The notes under the pieces: model-generated
What the model saw: only the letters and a program-made list of their open reading frames with translations
What the model was told of the DNA's origin: nothing
The model's database searches: none
Part shown: positions 1-6,625 of the stretch, one piece after another
Layout: every line of letters begins with the position of its first letter
Position numbering within the stretch: the first letter of the stretch is position 1
Assembly (NCBI GenBank): GCA_945948185.1
Contig: CAMFAL010000008.1
Span: 1-38,359 of the forward strand
Source of the DNA: an uncultured Clostridia bacterium
GTDB lineage: Bacteria > Bacillota > Clostridia > Oscillospirales > Oscillospiraceae
Length of the DNA stretch: 38,359 nucleotides
Reading direction: 5' to 3'
Program-made: the position numbers and the translations under genes

Positions 1-18
1 TCAAAAAACTGGCAATCT

Positions 19-41
19 GGAGCTGCAAAGCTCCTGTTTTT
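19..41 (+). terminator. Hairpin, possible terminator of an upstream gene
   Basis: Six-base-pair stem GGAGCT/AGCTCC with a GCAA loop (19-34) followed by TGTTTTT. It is the first of three hairpins in the first 170 bases. The gene it would terminate lies left of the window. Confidence 0.45.
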
Positions 42-80
42 CCACGATTCTTTTTCTGTTTCTTTCATAACTATGCTAAA

Positions 81-115
81 ACACCAGTTCTCGCTTTTTG
101 AGAACCGGTGTTCTT
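81..115. terminator. Hairpin, possible terminator
   Basis: Twelve-base-pair stem (81-92 with 100-111, one G-T pair) with a seven-base T-rich loop. Only a short T-containing tract follows, so it could be a weak terminator or a processing hairpin. Confidence 0.4.
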
Positions 116-125
116 TGACAGTCTG

Positions 126-167
126 AAGCTGACAGATTTCAACAAGAAATCTGTCAGCTTTTGTTTT
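126..167 (+). terminator. Strong rho-independent terminator
   Basis: Perfect 14-bp stem (126-139 with 147-160), seven-base loop CAACAAG, followed by TTGTTTT. It sits just upstream of the promoter of the first gene and insulates that gene from upstream transcription. Confidence 0.7.
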
Positions 168-182
168 CAATTGGCGACAAAA

Positions 183-211
183 TTGCACGGAGCGGGAATC
201 TTTGATATGAT
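183..211 (+). promoter_or_regulatory. Sigma-A-type promoter of the first gene
   Basis: TTGCAC (183-188), 17-bp spacer, TATGAT (206-211). The predicted start near 218 gives a leader of about 27 nt to the ATG at 245. Confidence 0.65.
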
Positions 212-244
212 ACAACCAGAACAAAACGATTGGAGATTTTTGTT

Positions 245-1075
245 ATGAAGCGGCAGAAAAAGCAATATCGTCCAATTGCCGGACAGACTTGGTATGAGAA
301 GGTCCTGGACTGGATTACACGGGAAGAAAATTGTCGCTGGTCTGTTATCGGGATATGGACATATGCAGCGTTTTTGCTTCTTGGTGTCTATATTTCAGCC
401 AATCTCATGAATCGATCGGATATTGCGGATATTGTCCTTGGGGTATGGTTTAGAATTTTCCCAGTTGTAGTAGTTGTGGCTACCATCAATCCACTGAGTG
501 GTATATGGGGGCTCCGAGCTGAAGGCAAACTGCATAAGTCAATCAAAGGCTGCGTAGAGATGTCCGGTCACTGCACATACGATGAATTGGTTGCTTACTG
601 CATGCCGATAAAAATTCATTTGGGAATTGATTCAGCAATTGAAAAAATGCTCCAATGTCATGAGCTTGTATGGGAGGATGGCTGTTACCGATTGCCTACG
701 GATGAAGACCAAAACAAATGGCGGGAACAATGGCTTGCGGAATACGGTGTAAAGATCTCTTTTGAAGATTTGAAAAAGATCTTTGCGCTGGATTTGAAAA
801 GACTTGAGGAAAGCATTGATATTGAATTTTCCTTGGGCGAACACGATGGTCTCTGGTTCGGAAAGGCAGAGGAGGAGGTTTCCGGATTGGATATTTTCTG
901 GTTATCAACGGGTACAGGAGAACGCTGTGATTTTACGACCTTTCAAGAGATGACCGAGGCAAAATTGTTTGACGGAAAAAGTCTTAAATCCGTATGGGCT
1001 GATGTGACCCTTACATCTATCAATAACCATGACATGATCTTTTGGCTCGATGAACATCTATTATATCTATTATAA
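245..1075 (+). CDS. Unrecognised two-TM membrane protein
   Basis: I do not recognise this 276-residue protein. The ATG at 245 is chosen because GGAG lies 9 nt upstream; an in-frame TTG at 230 overlaps that site and is unlikely. Two hydrophobic segments are visible, roughly residues 33-55 and 60-85 (the second contains VVVVVAT), after a basic N-terminus. The remaining ~190 residues are soluble and acidic, probably cytoplasmic. Base composition and codon use are clearly more AT-rich than the core genes further right. The gene has its own promoter and lies between strong hairpins and a tRNA-Ser 3' fragment, so I infer it is the last gene of an integrated element. No function is assigned. Confidence 0.75.
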   Translation: MKRQKKQYRPIAGQTWYEKVLDWITREENCRWSVIGIWTYAAFLLLGVYISANLMNRSDIADIVLGVWFRIFPVVVVVATINPLSGIWGLRAEGKLHKSIKGCVEMSGHCTYDELVAYCMPIKIHLGIDSAIEKMLQCHELVWEDGCYRLPTDEDQNKWREQWLAEYGVKISFEDLKKIFALDLKRLEESIDIEFSLGEHDGLWFGKAEEEVSGLDIFWLSTGTGERCDFTTFQEMTEAKLFDGKSLKSVWADVTLTSINNHDMIFWLDEHLLYLL

Positions 1076-1088
1076 TGATTATTGCATT

Positions 1089-1114
1089 GGGTTCGAAACC
1101 TTTCTCCTCCGCCA
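1089..1114 (+). other. 3' fragment of tRNA-Ser; probable att site
   Basis: The stretch contains a T-loop TTCGAAA (1092-1098), the 3' strand of a T-stem CCTTT, a seven-base acceptor 3' strand CTCCTCC (1104-1110), a G discriminator and CCA (1112-1114). G73 and CTCCTCC-G-CCA are typical of bacterial tRNA-Ser. The bases before the loop (TTGGG) do not pair with CCTTT, and no D-arm, anticodon arm or variable arm lies upstream, so only the last ~25 nt are present. A tRNA-type terminator follows directly. Inference: this is the chromosomal 3' half left when an element integrated into tRNA-Ser; the restored tRNA should lie left of the window. Confidence 0.7.
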
Positions 1115-1116
1115 TA

Positions 1117-1153
1117 TCGCCGCAAGCATCATATCGCTTGCGGCGACTTTTTT
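1117..1153 (+). terminator. Terminator of the original tRNA-Ser gene
   Basis: Perfect 11-bp stem TCGCCGCAAGC/GCTTGCGGCGA (1117-1127 with 1136-1146), eight-base loop, then CTTTTTT. It starts three bases after the CCA of the tRNA-Ser fragment, as expected for a tRNA transcription unit. Confidence 0.8.
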
Positions 1154-1279
1154 CAAAAGTCACCGCTCACTCATTCTGCTGCAGCTCCTTTCCAACCCGA
1201 ACCCGCTGCGCTGGGCTTCGGTTTGATTGAGAACCCAGCCAGGCAGAAACCTTCATCGCTTTCAGCCGCGATTCGCTGC

Positions 1280-1369
1280 ACTGGATTTGCGGCTGAGTGG
1301 CGGGAAATATCCAAATTATCCATATCTTCCAAATGTACCCCGGTCGAACCTCACAAGTTCGACCGGGGT
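1280..1369 (+). repeat. Repeat copy A with long hairpin
   Basis: The 42-nt unit at 1280-1321 (starts ACTGGATTTGC, contains AAATATCCAAATTATCC) is related to a unit at 3353-3393. It is followed by a perfect 13-bp hairpin (1337-1349 with 1357-1369, stem ACCCCGGTCGAAC, seven-base loop). AAATATCCAA at 1305-1314 can also pair with TTGGATATTT near 1398-1407, enclosing the hairpin. The 1154-1480 interval holds no convincing gene. Confidence 0.6.
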
Positions 1370-1480
1370 TTCACTTGATCCGCCAAAGTCGCGCTCCTTG
1401 GATATTTTAAGATGGACACTTAGAATATTCAGGTGCTGCTTTTCGCCTTTCAAGTCACAGCCGGAAAGAACATCATAAAT

Positions 1481-2197
1481 TTATTTTTTCCTCAGCACGA
1501 TTTTGATAAAGTTCAAATACTTTCCTCCGCCAGCTTCCATGGCTTTGCGGTCACCGATTGCATATGCATTCTCTTGCCTGAGCCAGTCAGCCCAAACTTC
1601 TTCATTGGATTCCATCTGGCTGACTTCGATGATCTCGGCATCCCGGCTCTGACTGACCATGCTGCGCCAGTAAGCCACGTCATGCATGTAGTCCAGCTGC
1701 TCTGGCGTCCAGGACAGCAGTAATTCCGGCGGCAAACAATCATGGCAATCCTGTTTCATACCCGGGATTGCCATGTAAACATATCCGCCTTTCTTGACAA
1801 AGGGCAGCAGTTTTTGATCCAGAAATTCCGGGTCACGGCCAAAATAGTTATAGGAATCCGTACTGACGATACTGTCAAAGAACTCCGGTTCGAAGGGCAA
1901 GTCGGTCGCGTCTGCTTTGACGGGAATAATCTCCCCTTCGGACAATCCCATTTCCCGGAAGAAACGCCGGTTTTCCTCTGGATCACTCCACAGGTCTGCG
2001 GCATAGACGGCAAATCCGTATTCCTTCGCCAGAAACACGCTTGTCAGCCCCTGCCCGCTGCCGAGGTCACAGACCACGCTCCCGGCAGGAATCTGGTGCC
2101 CGGTCAGCAGTTCTTCTTCCAATTTCATCGGGTTTGGCCCCATGATCTTTGCCATGAGTTCCGGCGTATTATATTTTTCACTGATTGGATATTTCAT
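1481..2197 (-). CDS. Class I SAM-dependent methyltransferase
   Basis: This 238-residue protein has a Rossmann-type SAM-binding fold. Motif I is VVCDLGSGQG (residues ~41-50), an acidic motif II lies near YAADLW, and a DATDLPFE motif precedes the strand carrying FDSIVSTDSYNYFG. The substrate cannot be read from sequence; small-molecule or cyclopropane-synthase-like methyltransferases share this layout. It starts 5 nt downstream of the rsgA stop on the same strand, and its ribosome site AAGAGGT overlaps the end of rsgA, so the two are co-transcribed and probably coupled. No terminator with a clear T-run was seen immediately downstream. Confidence 0.82.
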   Translation of the reverse strand: MKYPISEKYNTPELMAKIMGPNPMKLEEELLTGHQIPAGSVVCDLGSGQGLTSVFLAKEYGFAVYAADLWSDPEENRRFFREMGLSEGEIIPVKADATDLPFEPEFFDSIVSTDSYNYFGRDPEFLDQKLLPFVKKGGYVYMAIPGMKQDCHDCLPPELLLSWTPEQLDYMHDVAYWRSMVSQSRDAEIIEVSQMESNEEVWADWLRQENAYAIGDRKAMEAGGGKYLNFIKIVLRKK

Positions 2198-2202
2198 GGA
2201 TA

Positions 2203-3237
2203 TTACCTCTTTTTGTTATACTTGTTTACTTTTGAGATTTCCTTGAATTTCTTTTCTTTTGCGGCCAGATAGCTTTCACTGTCGGCGGCATAGGCGTTCT
2301 CGTTTTTCAGCTTTTGGTAGGACTGCCAGCGGCCGCTGTCCAGTTCACCGCACCGGATAGCGTCACGAACGGCACAGCCTGGTTCATTCGTATGGGAACA
2401 GTTGCGGAAGCGGCACCGGGCTGCCAGTTCTTCAATATCCGCAAACGTCTGCTCTACGCCGGAAGCGGCATCCCACATGCCCAGTTCACGCATTCCCGGT
2501 GTATCAATGACCATAGCCCCGTTAGGCAGAAACAGCAACTCCCGATGGGTGGTGGTGTGATGGCCCTTATCATCATTTCGCAGGCCGTCTGTTGCCAATC
2601 GTTCTTCCCCCATCAGGCGGTTGATCAGCGTGGACTTGCCCACACCGGAGGAGCCCACAAAAGCAACGGTCCTGCCCTCTGTGATATAAGGTGTGATCTG
2701 CCGGTAGCCGTCCAGTTCCATGGCAGAGGTAGTCAGGATCGTTACGCCTATGGAAATACCTTCCACTTCCAGCTGCTTCCGGGATAGATCCTCGCACAAA
2801 TCCGCTTTTGTCAGCTCAACCACCGGATCGGCTCCGCTTTCCCATGCGACAGCCAGATAGCGCTCCAGACGGCGCAGGTTAAAATCGTTGTTCAGGCTCA
2901 TGCATAGAAACACGGTGTCGACATTGGCAGCTACCACCTGTTCCGTTTTGGTGGTACCTGCCGCCTTGCGCGCAAACAGGCTTTTACGGGGCAGCACCTG
3001 ATGGATGACGGCAGTATCCGGATGGGCACAATCGGCCATTACATAATCGCCTATGGCGGGGTAATCGGACACGGACTGCGCATTGAATTGGAACTTACCG
3101 GAAACCAGAGCATTGTGTTCGCCCATGATGGTGCGGATCCGATACATGCCCTTTTCCTGCAGCGTGATCCGCCCCACGGTCAGTTCTGGATACTGAGAGG
3201 CCAGTGCCGCCCAGCGATCCGGGATATAAAAATTCAT
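2203..3237 (-). CDS. rsgA: Ribosome small subunit-dependent GTPase A
   Basis: A 344-residue GTPase of the RsgA/YjeQ family, which helps late 30S subunit maturation. The circularly permuted G-motif order of the family is visible: G4 TKAD (~143-146), then P-loop GSSGVGKST (~195-203), then G3 DTPG (~245-248). An OB-type N-terminus precedes and a C-terminal zinc motif (Cys/Cys/His/Cys in CRFRNCSHTNEPGC) follows. The ATG at 3237 is chosen because GAGG lies 8 nt upstream; a GTG at 3246 would be three codons longer. Housekeeping rsgA normally sits with stp/prkC genes, so this copy paired with a methyltransferase may be a second paralogue (inference). Confidence 0.9.
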   Translation of the reverse strand: MNFYIPDRWAALASQYPELTVGRITLQEKGMYRIRTIMGEHNALVSGKFQFNAQSVSDYPAIGDYVMADCAHPDTAVIHQVLPRKSLFARKAAGTTKTEQVVAANVDTVFLCMSLNNDFNLRRLERYLAVAWESGADPVVELTKADLCEDLSRKQLEVEGISIGVTILTTSAMELDGYRQITPYITEGRTVAFVGSSGVGKSTLINRLMGEERLATDGLRNDDKGHHTTTHRELLFLPNGAMVIDTPGMRELGMWDAASGVEQTFADIEELAARCRFRNCSHTNEPGCAVRDAIRCGELDSGRWQSYQKLKNENAYAADSESYLAAKEKKFKEISKVNKYNKKR

Positions 3238-3250
3238 CTGTGCCACCTCG

Positions 3251-3293
3251 GCTAATAAACGTTAGCTAAATTATAAGCTAATAATCGATAGCT
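3251..3293. promoter_or_regulatory. Two dyads over the rsgA promoter (candidate operators)
   Basis: GCTAATAAACGTTAGC (3251-3266) and AGCTAATAATCGATAGCT (3276-3293) are imperfect palindromes sharing AGCTAA-type half sites, with centres about 26 bp apart. One fills the -10/-35 spacer and the other covers the predicted transcription start. This arrangement fits repression by a dimeric regulator, identity unknown. Confidence 0.45.
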
Positions 3294-3298
3294 GTCAA
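3270..3298 (-). promoter_or_regulatory. Consensus promoter of rsgA-methyltransferase
   Basis: Read on the minus strand: TTGACA (3298-3293), exactly 17 bp, TATAAT (3275-3270), both perfect matches to the sigma-A consensus. Transcription would start near 3263. Confidence 0.85.
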
Positions 3299-3352
3299 TA
3301 CAACCTTTCGGAAAAGTTGCAGACCGGCTCTTTTAACGCACTGCGCAGTTCC

Positions 3353-3447
3353 ACTGGAGTTACAGTCGAGACAGGCAAATATCCAAATTGTCCGTGCCGT
3401 ACAGTCAAATTTCTGAAACCGCAACGGTTTCAGAAATTTAGCTTTTT
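3353..3447 (+). repeat. Repeat copy B with long hairpin
   Basis: The 41-nt unit at 3353-3393 matches copy A near 1280 in the same orientation (shared ACTGGA, GAG, AAATATCCAAATT). It is followed by a perfect 14-bp hairpin (3407-3420 with 3426-3439, loop GCAAC) and a T-run. The hairpin stem sequence differs completely from that of copy A although its position and size are kept. Confidence 0.6.
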
Positions 3448-4110
3448 GTTCTGGCCTTGCCCTCTCCCTTATTTTCTAACATTTCCTGTTCCAAATCCCA
3501 TGTCATCTCAGGCGCATACGCATTTTAATAAAAACTTGTACTGCTTCCGCCTCATTAAAAAAGGAAAATTTCTGTTCCTGAATTATTGCCCCCAGCTAAC
3601 GCAGGCACGCAAGGCAATCCCAAAATGAAAGTAATATTTTTTATACCTATTACTTCTATTTCAAACAGTTTTTTATTTGTTTAGACGAAAATCTTCACTT
3701 TTCATCGTATATTATATAAATCTCTTACCGTCTGTTTTGAAGTTCACCGCATAATATTCGATGATTTACTCGCTTATTCAACGATTTCATCAGCAACACA
3801 TATCTTGAAAAGGGACTCATGAGCTTACTCACTCATCGGTTTTTCACAGGATGTTTCATTCACCTTGTTCTACTTCATCTTTACGAACATTAATCGGGAA
3901 AAATATGCAAATTTCAGTAAACAGGTGGAAAGCAGGTGCATATAATATTTAAATTTTGAATTGAGAAGTTTTCCCAAGATTTTGCAAAAATTTTTGAATT
4001 TTCTGGCATAAAATGTTGACCTTAGGAAAGAAATGTGATGCTTTTGTCAATATAATGGAAGGTCGTTTCCTGTCCGCGCCGGATGCGGAAATTTTTGCAG
4101 AGAAGAGAGG
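3448..4110. other. AT-rich non-coding interval
   Basis: About 660 bases of AT-rich sequence. I see no open frame with a ribosome site, no RNA gene signature and no convincing promoter; TATAAT at 4051-4056 has no good -35 partner. It may be degenerate DNA or the leader of the sortase region. Confidence 0.5.
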
Positions 4111-4117
4111 ACCGAAT

Positions 4118-4312
4118 ATGACGGACCAGGAGCTGAAAAAATTGCACCGCAGCGATCTGCTGGAACTGCTGATTTCCCAGGAAAAGGAAAATGAGCAGCT
4201 GCGCGACCAGATCATGCAGTTGAAGGAACGCCTGAAGGACCGAACCATTGCCCTGGATTAGGCGGGCTCTATCGCCGAGGCCTCCATACATAAGAAAAAA
4301 GGAACTTGGTTG
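4118..4312 (+). pseudogene. Remnant of sortase-linked coiled-coil gene
   Basis: From the ATG at 4118 (GAGAGG upstream) 47 codons read MTDQELKKLHRSDLLELL and then a charged helical segment, ending at TAG 4259-4261. The same frame continues after the stop as AGSIAEAS and runs without further stops into the sortase ORF at 4313. From memory of related clostridial loci, the full partner is a longer coiled-coil protein continuing past an AGSIAEAS-like motif, encoded just upstream of a sortase. I infer one internal deletion fused its front half to the sortase leader and one nonsense change closed it. The 47-residue peptide could still be made. Confidence 0.55.
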
Positions 4313-5053
4313 ATGACTGGAGGGCTGCTGCTGATAGCGGCGGCCCTCTTTCTCACCTGCTATAACCTGTGGGACGAGCAACGGGCCTCCGCCTCCGCCG
4401 AAGAGGTCCTGCTGGAAATGGACCTGAATGCCAAACGCCGGGAGGAACCAGAACCAGCGGCGCCAGGAGAAGCGGAGATCCCCGACTATCTCCTTGACCC
4501 CGGCCGGGATATGCCCGCGGTGGAGGTAGACGGCAGCCGCTATATCGGCGTACTGGAGGTGCCGTCCCTGGGACTGGAGCTGCCGGTGATGGAGACGTGG
4601 AGCTATCCCAATTTGCGGACCGCTCCCTGCCGTTACAGCGGCTCCGCCTATCAGGACAGCCTGATCGTAGCGGCCCACAACTACAAGACCCACTTCGGCC
4701 GCCTGAAGGAGTTGAAACCCGGAGACGAGGTGCGCTTTACCGATACGGAGGGCAATGTGTTCCGCTATGTCGTGGCGAAGCTGGAAACCCTGGGCAAGTA
4801 CGACGTGGAGGCAATGGTCTCCGGCGGCTGGACCCTGACCCTGTTCACCTGCACCTACGGCGGCCAGAGCCGGGTGACGGTGCGTTGCCAGCGGCAGACA
4901 TTTGATCTGCTCCGATATGGCAGCTTCTTATCCGCTTTCGGATTTTGCGATCACGTTACCTTACATTACCAGTCTGCGCTCACATTTGACGATTCAAATG
5001 AACCTCCATTTTCTGGAATTGAAAATCTCCCCTGCCATCGGTGCCATTTTTGA
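4313..5053 (+). CDS. Sortase
   Basis: A 246-residue sortase: a membrane transpeptidase that cleaves a sorting motif and attaches surface proteins to the cell wall. One N-terminal TM helix (residues ~3-18) anchors an outside catalytic domain. Catalytic residues are visible: His122 in VAAHNYKTHFG, Cys180 in TLFTCTYGG and Arg187 seven residues later. The ATG at 4313 has AAAAAAGGA 9 nt upstream; a TTG at 4310 is also in frame. The domain normally ends shortly after RVTVRC (~192); the last ~54 residues are unlike sortase and come from AT-richer DNA, suggesting loss of the native stop. No LPxTG-type substrate gene is nearby. Confidence 0.82.
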   Translation: MTGGLLLIAAALFLTCYNLWDEQRASASAEEVLLEMDLNAKRREEPEPAAPGEAEIPDYLLDPGRDMPAVEVDGSRYIGVLEVPSLGLELPVMETWSYPNLRTAPCRYSGSAYQDSLIVAAHNYKTHFGRLKELKPGDEVRFTDTEGNVFRYVVAKLETLGKYDVEAMVSGGWTLTLFTCTYGGQSRVTVRCQRQTFDLLRYGSFLSAFGFCDHVTLHYQSALTFDDSNEPPFSGIENLPCHRCHF

Positions 5054-5089
5054 AAAAGCTGTGAACATTTTTTGCTTGCTTTATGAATT

Positions 5090-5116
5090 TTAGCACTCTC
5101 TCCTTGACAGTGCTAA
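5090..5116. promoter_or_regulatory. CIRCE operator (HrcA binding site)
   Basis: TTAGCACTC (5090-5098), nine-base spacer, CAGTGCTAA (5108-5116). This matches CIRCE (TTAGCACTC-N9-GAGTGCTAA) with one change in the right arm. It overlaps the -35 box of the clpB promoter, so HrcA should repress this promoter until heat stress. Confidence 0.9.
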
Positions 5117-5131
5117 AAGTCCGGTTATAAT
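5104..5131 (+). promoter_or_regulatory. Heat-shock promoter of truncated clpB
   Basis: TTGACA (5104-5109), 16-bp spacer, TATAAT (5126-5131), both consensus. The -35 box lies inside the CIRCE element. Confidence 0.88.
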
Positions 5132-5190
5132 AAGGTCCGATGAAATGATTGTCGGGCCATATCGCCCTATAAGGAACGGAGGGATACTCT

Positions 5191-5787
5191 ATGAGTACGG
5201 AAAAATATACGCAGAAAACGCTGGAGGCCATCCGGGATGCCCAATCTCTGGCGGAGGAAAAGGGCAACCAGTATTTAACGCCGGAGCATCTGCTGTACGC
5301 CCTGCTAAAGCAGGACGGCGGCCTGATCGACTCCATTTTCAGCCGAATGGGGGTGGACTGCGGCGGATTATTGGCAGAGCTGGACGCCCAGCTTGACAGT
5401 CTCCCCAAGGTCTCCGGCGGCAGCGGACAGGTCTACGCCTCCCCTGAGACCAGTAAGGTCCTGACCGTGGCCGAAAAGACGGCGGAGAAGCTCCACGACG
5501 AATACATCTCCGTGGAACACTTGATGCTCGGCATCTTCGCCGAGGGCTCCGGCACTCTCAGGCAGCTTCTGCAGGACCACGGCATCACCCGTAGCCGGTT
5601 CAGCGAGGAGCTGTCCAAGGTAAAGTCCAATCCCGTCACTTCCGACAATCCGGAGGACACCTATATTTTTTCGTTCATCGACCATTTCTCCTCGAATTTT
5701 GATCTTCCGTTTATGATGCCCAACCATCGGGCAGTCGTTTCCTGTATCACACAAAAAGTCACCGCAGATGCCAACCATCTGCGGTGA
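5191..5787 (+). pseudogene. clpB: ClpB truncated to its N domain
   Basis: Residues 1-158 match the N-terminal substrate-binding domain of the ClpB disaggregase: two helical repeats, TPEHLLYALL and SVEHLMLGIF, then SNPVTSDNPEDTY, which in full ClpB leads into the first AAA+ domain. Homology stops at about 5664. The remaining 40 codons are AT-rich and unrelated, and the Walker A/B motifs, coiled-coil M domain and second AAA+ domain (~700 residues) are absent. The start has GGAGGG 7 nt upstream and follows an intact CIRCE promoter. It cannot be a working disaggregase; an isolated N domain could still be expressed. A full clpB elsewhere in the genome cannot be excluded. Confidence 0.85.
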
Positions 5788-5797
5788 CTTTTGTTTG
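5754..5797. terminator. Bidirectional terminator between clpB and hemL remnants
   Basis: Perfect 17-bp stem (5754-5770 with 5776-5792) with loop CCAAC, an A-run on the left and T-rich sequence on the right. It overlaps the last codons of the truncated clpB frame. Confidence 0.75.
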
Positions 5798-5819
5798 GCG
5801 CTCCCGTCCGACCTTTCAA

Positions 5820-6170
5820 TCAGAAAATCTCCCGGGCGGTCTGGATGATCTGTTCCATCCCCTCATCGCTTTGGACCTCGGAGAGGAACATAGCCTTGAA
5901 CTGGCTGGGGGCCGCGTAGATGCCCCGCAGCTCCAGCTCCATGTAAATGTGCTCTGAAGAATCTGCAGTTGGGCCAGGCCCGCGGCCATGGCCATGGGAT
6001 TGCCGGAAAGCGTACCGGCCTGATACACCGGTCCCAGAGGTGCCACCAATTCCATCAGCTGCCTGCTGCCGTAGGCACCCACCGGCATACCGCCGCCAAT
6101 GATCTTGCCGTAGGTCACCAGATCAACACAGACACCGTAGCATTCCTGAGCGCTGCCGGTCAGGGCTTCT
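5820..6170 (-). pseudogene. hemL: Wrecked glutamate-1-semialdehyde aminotransferase
   Basis: Two pieces of HemL (GSA aminotransferase, 5-aminolevulinate synthesis) survive in different frames. The first (about 6151 down to 5960) reads [20 protein letters not shown], which carries the PLP-binding lysine, and then [18 protein letters not shown]. The second (5954-5820) is the C-terminus, with [10 protein letters not shown], and ends in TGA. The roughly 70-80 residues between them are missing and the frame shifts at the join. The N-terminal half is absent; 6170-6360 holds no recognisable HemL sequence in any minus frame. Not functional. Confidence 0.85.
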
Positions 6171-6361
6171 GCAGTCCAGCCTCCTCCAGTAGCTCCATTC
6201 GGGAGAATACGGAATCCGGGGGGGCGTCGGCCACCAGCCTGACCCGTGAGAATACCAGTCCCCGCTGGGAACACACAGTGCCGCCGGTGGAACGGCGCAA
6301 GCCCCCCCAACGCCCTGCACTCCCATTTAGGAAATCTGGACAACATGAAGCCCTCGGAAGC

Positions 6362-6408
6362 AAAAAATGGGCAGTCTTACGGCTACCCGACAACAGGGCA
6401 GACTGCCC
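6362..6408 (-). terminator. Terminator downstream of cobalamin riboswitch
   Basis: On the minus strand, GGGCAGTCT (6408-6400) pairs with AGACTGCCC (6377-6369) and is followed by ATTTTTT. It lies about 45 nt downstream of the riboswitch aptamer, as expected for its expression platform or a leader terminator. Confidence 0.7.
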
Positions 6409-6447
6409 GATCATCCATGGACTGAACACCGCAGTCTTGGTCTAAAA

Positions 6448-6600
6448 AGCAGCATGAGCAGGTTTCCTGGCTCCAGATCACAGCCGGGCGCGCCTTTTCA
6501 AGATGATCTCACAATGGCATACCGCGCCTTGCTCCCTGTTACAGTGACGGGTTCGCTTCGGACTTCCACCGAATTCCCTTTATCCTCACGAAAGGACTCA
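6448..6600 (-). promoter_or_regulatory. Cobalamin riboswitch
   Basis: On the minus strand the conserved core is present in order: AGGGAA, GGTG, a TCCG segment, CCCGTCACTGTAA-like core (around 6535-6580) and the B12 box GCCAGGAAACCTGC (6471-6458). Intervening GGCGCG/CGCGCC segments can form the variable stem. Such riboswitches bind adenosylcobalamin or related corrinoids and switch off cobalamin synthesis or transport genes. Here only a terminator and a hemL remnant lie downstream. Confidence 0.9.
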
Positions 6601-6625
6601 TACCGATATTGTATTTAATATGGAT

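Noticed and set aside
1082-1478. Two overlapping plus-strand ORFs of 98 and 83 codons
   Set aside because: They cross the tRNA fragment, terminator and palindromes, have no ribosome site and no protein-like composition.
4013-4117. N-terminal extension of the 47-codon sortase-partner remnant
   Set aside because: The GAGAGG ribosome site and the family-like start MTDQELKKL point to ATG 4118; the extension is AT-rich non-coding DNA.
6170-6360. Possible further cobalamin or haem gene between the terminator and the hemL remnant
   Set aside because: All three minus frames were read; none gives a recognisable domain and all are open only by composition.
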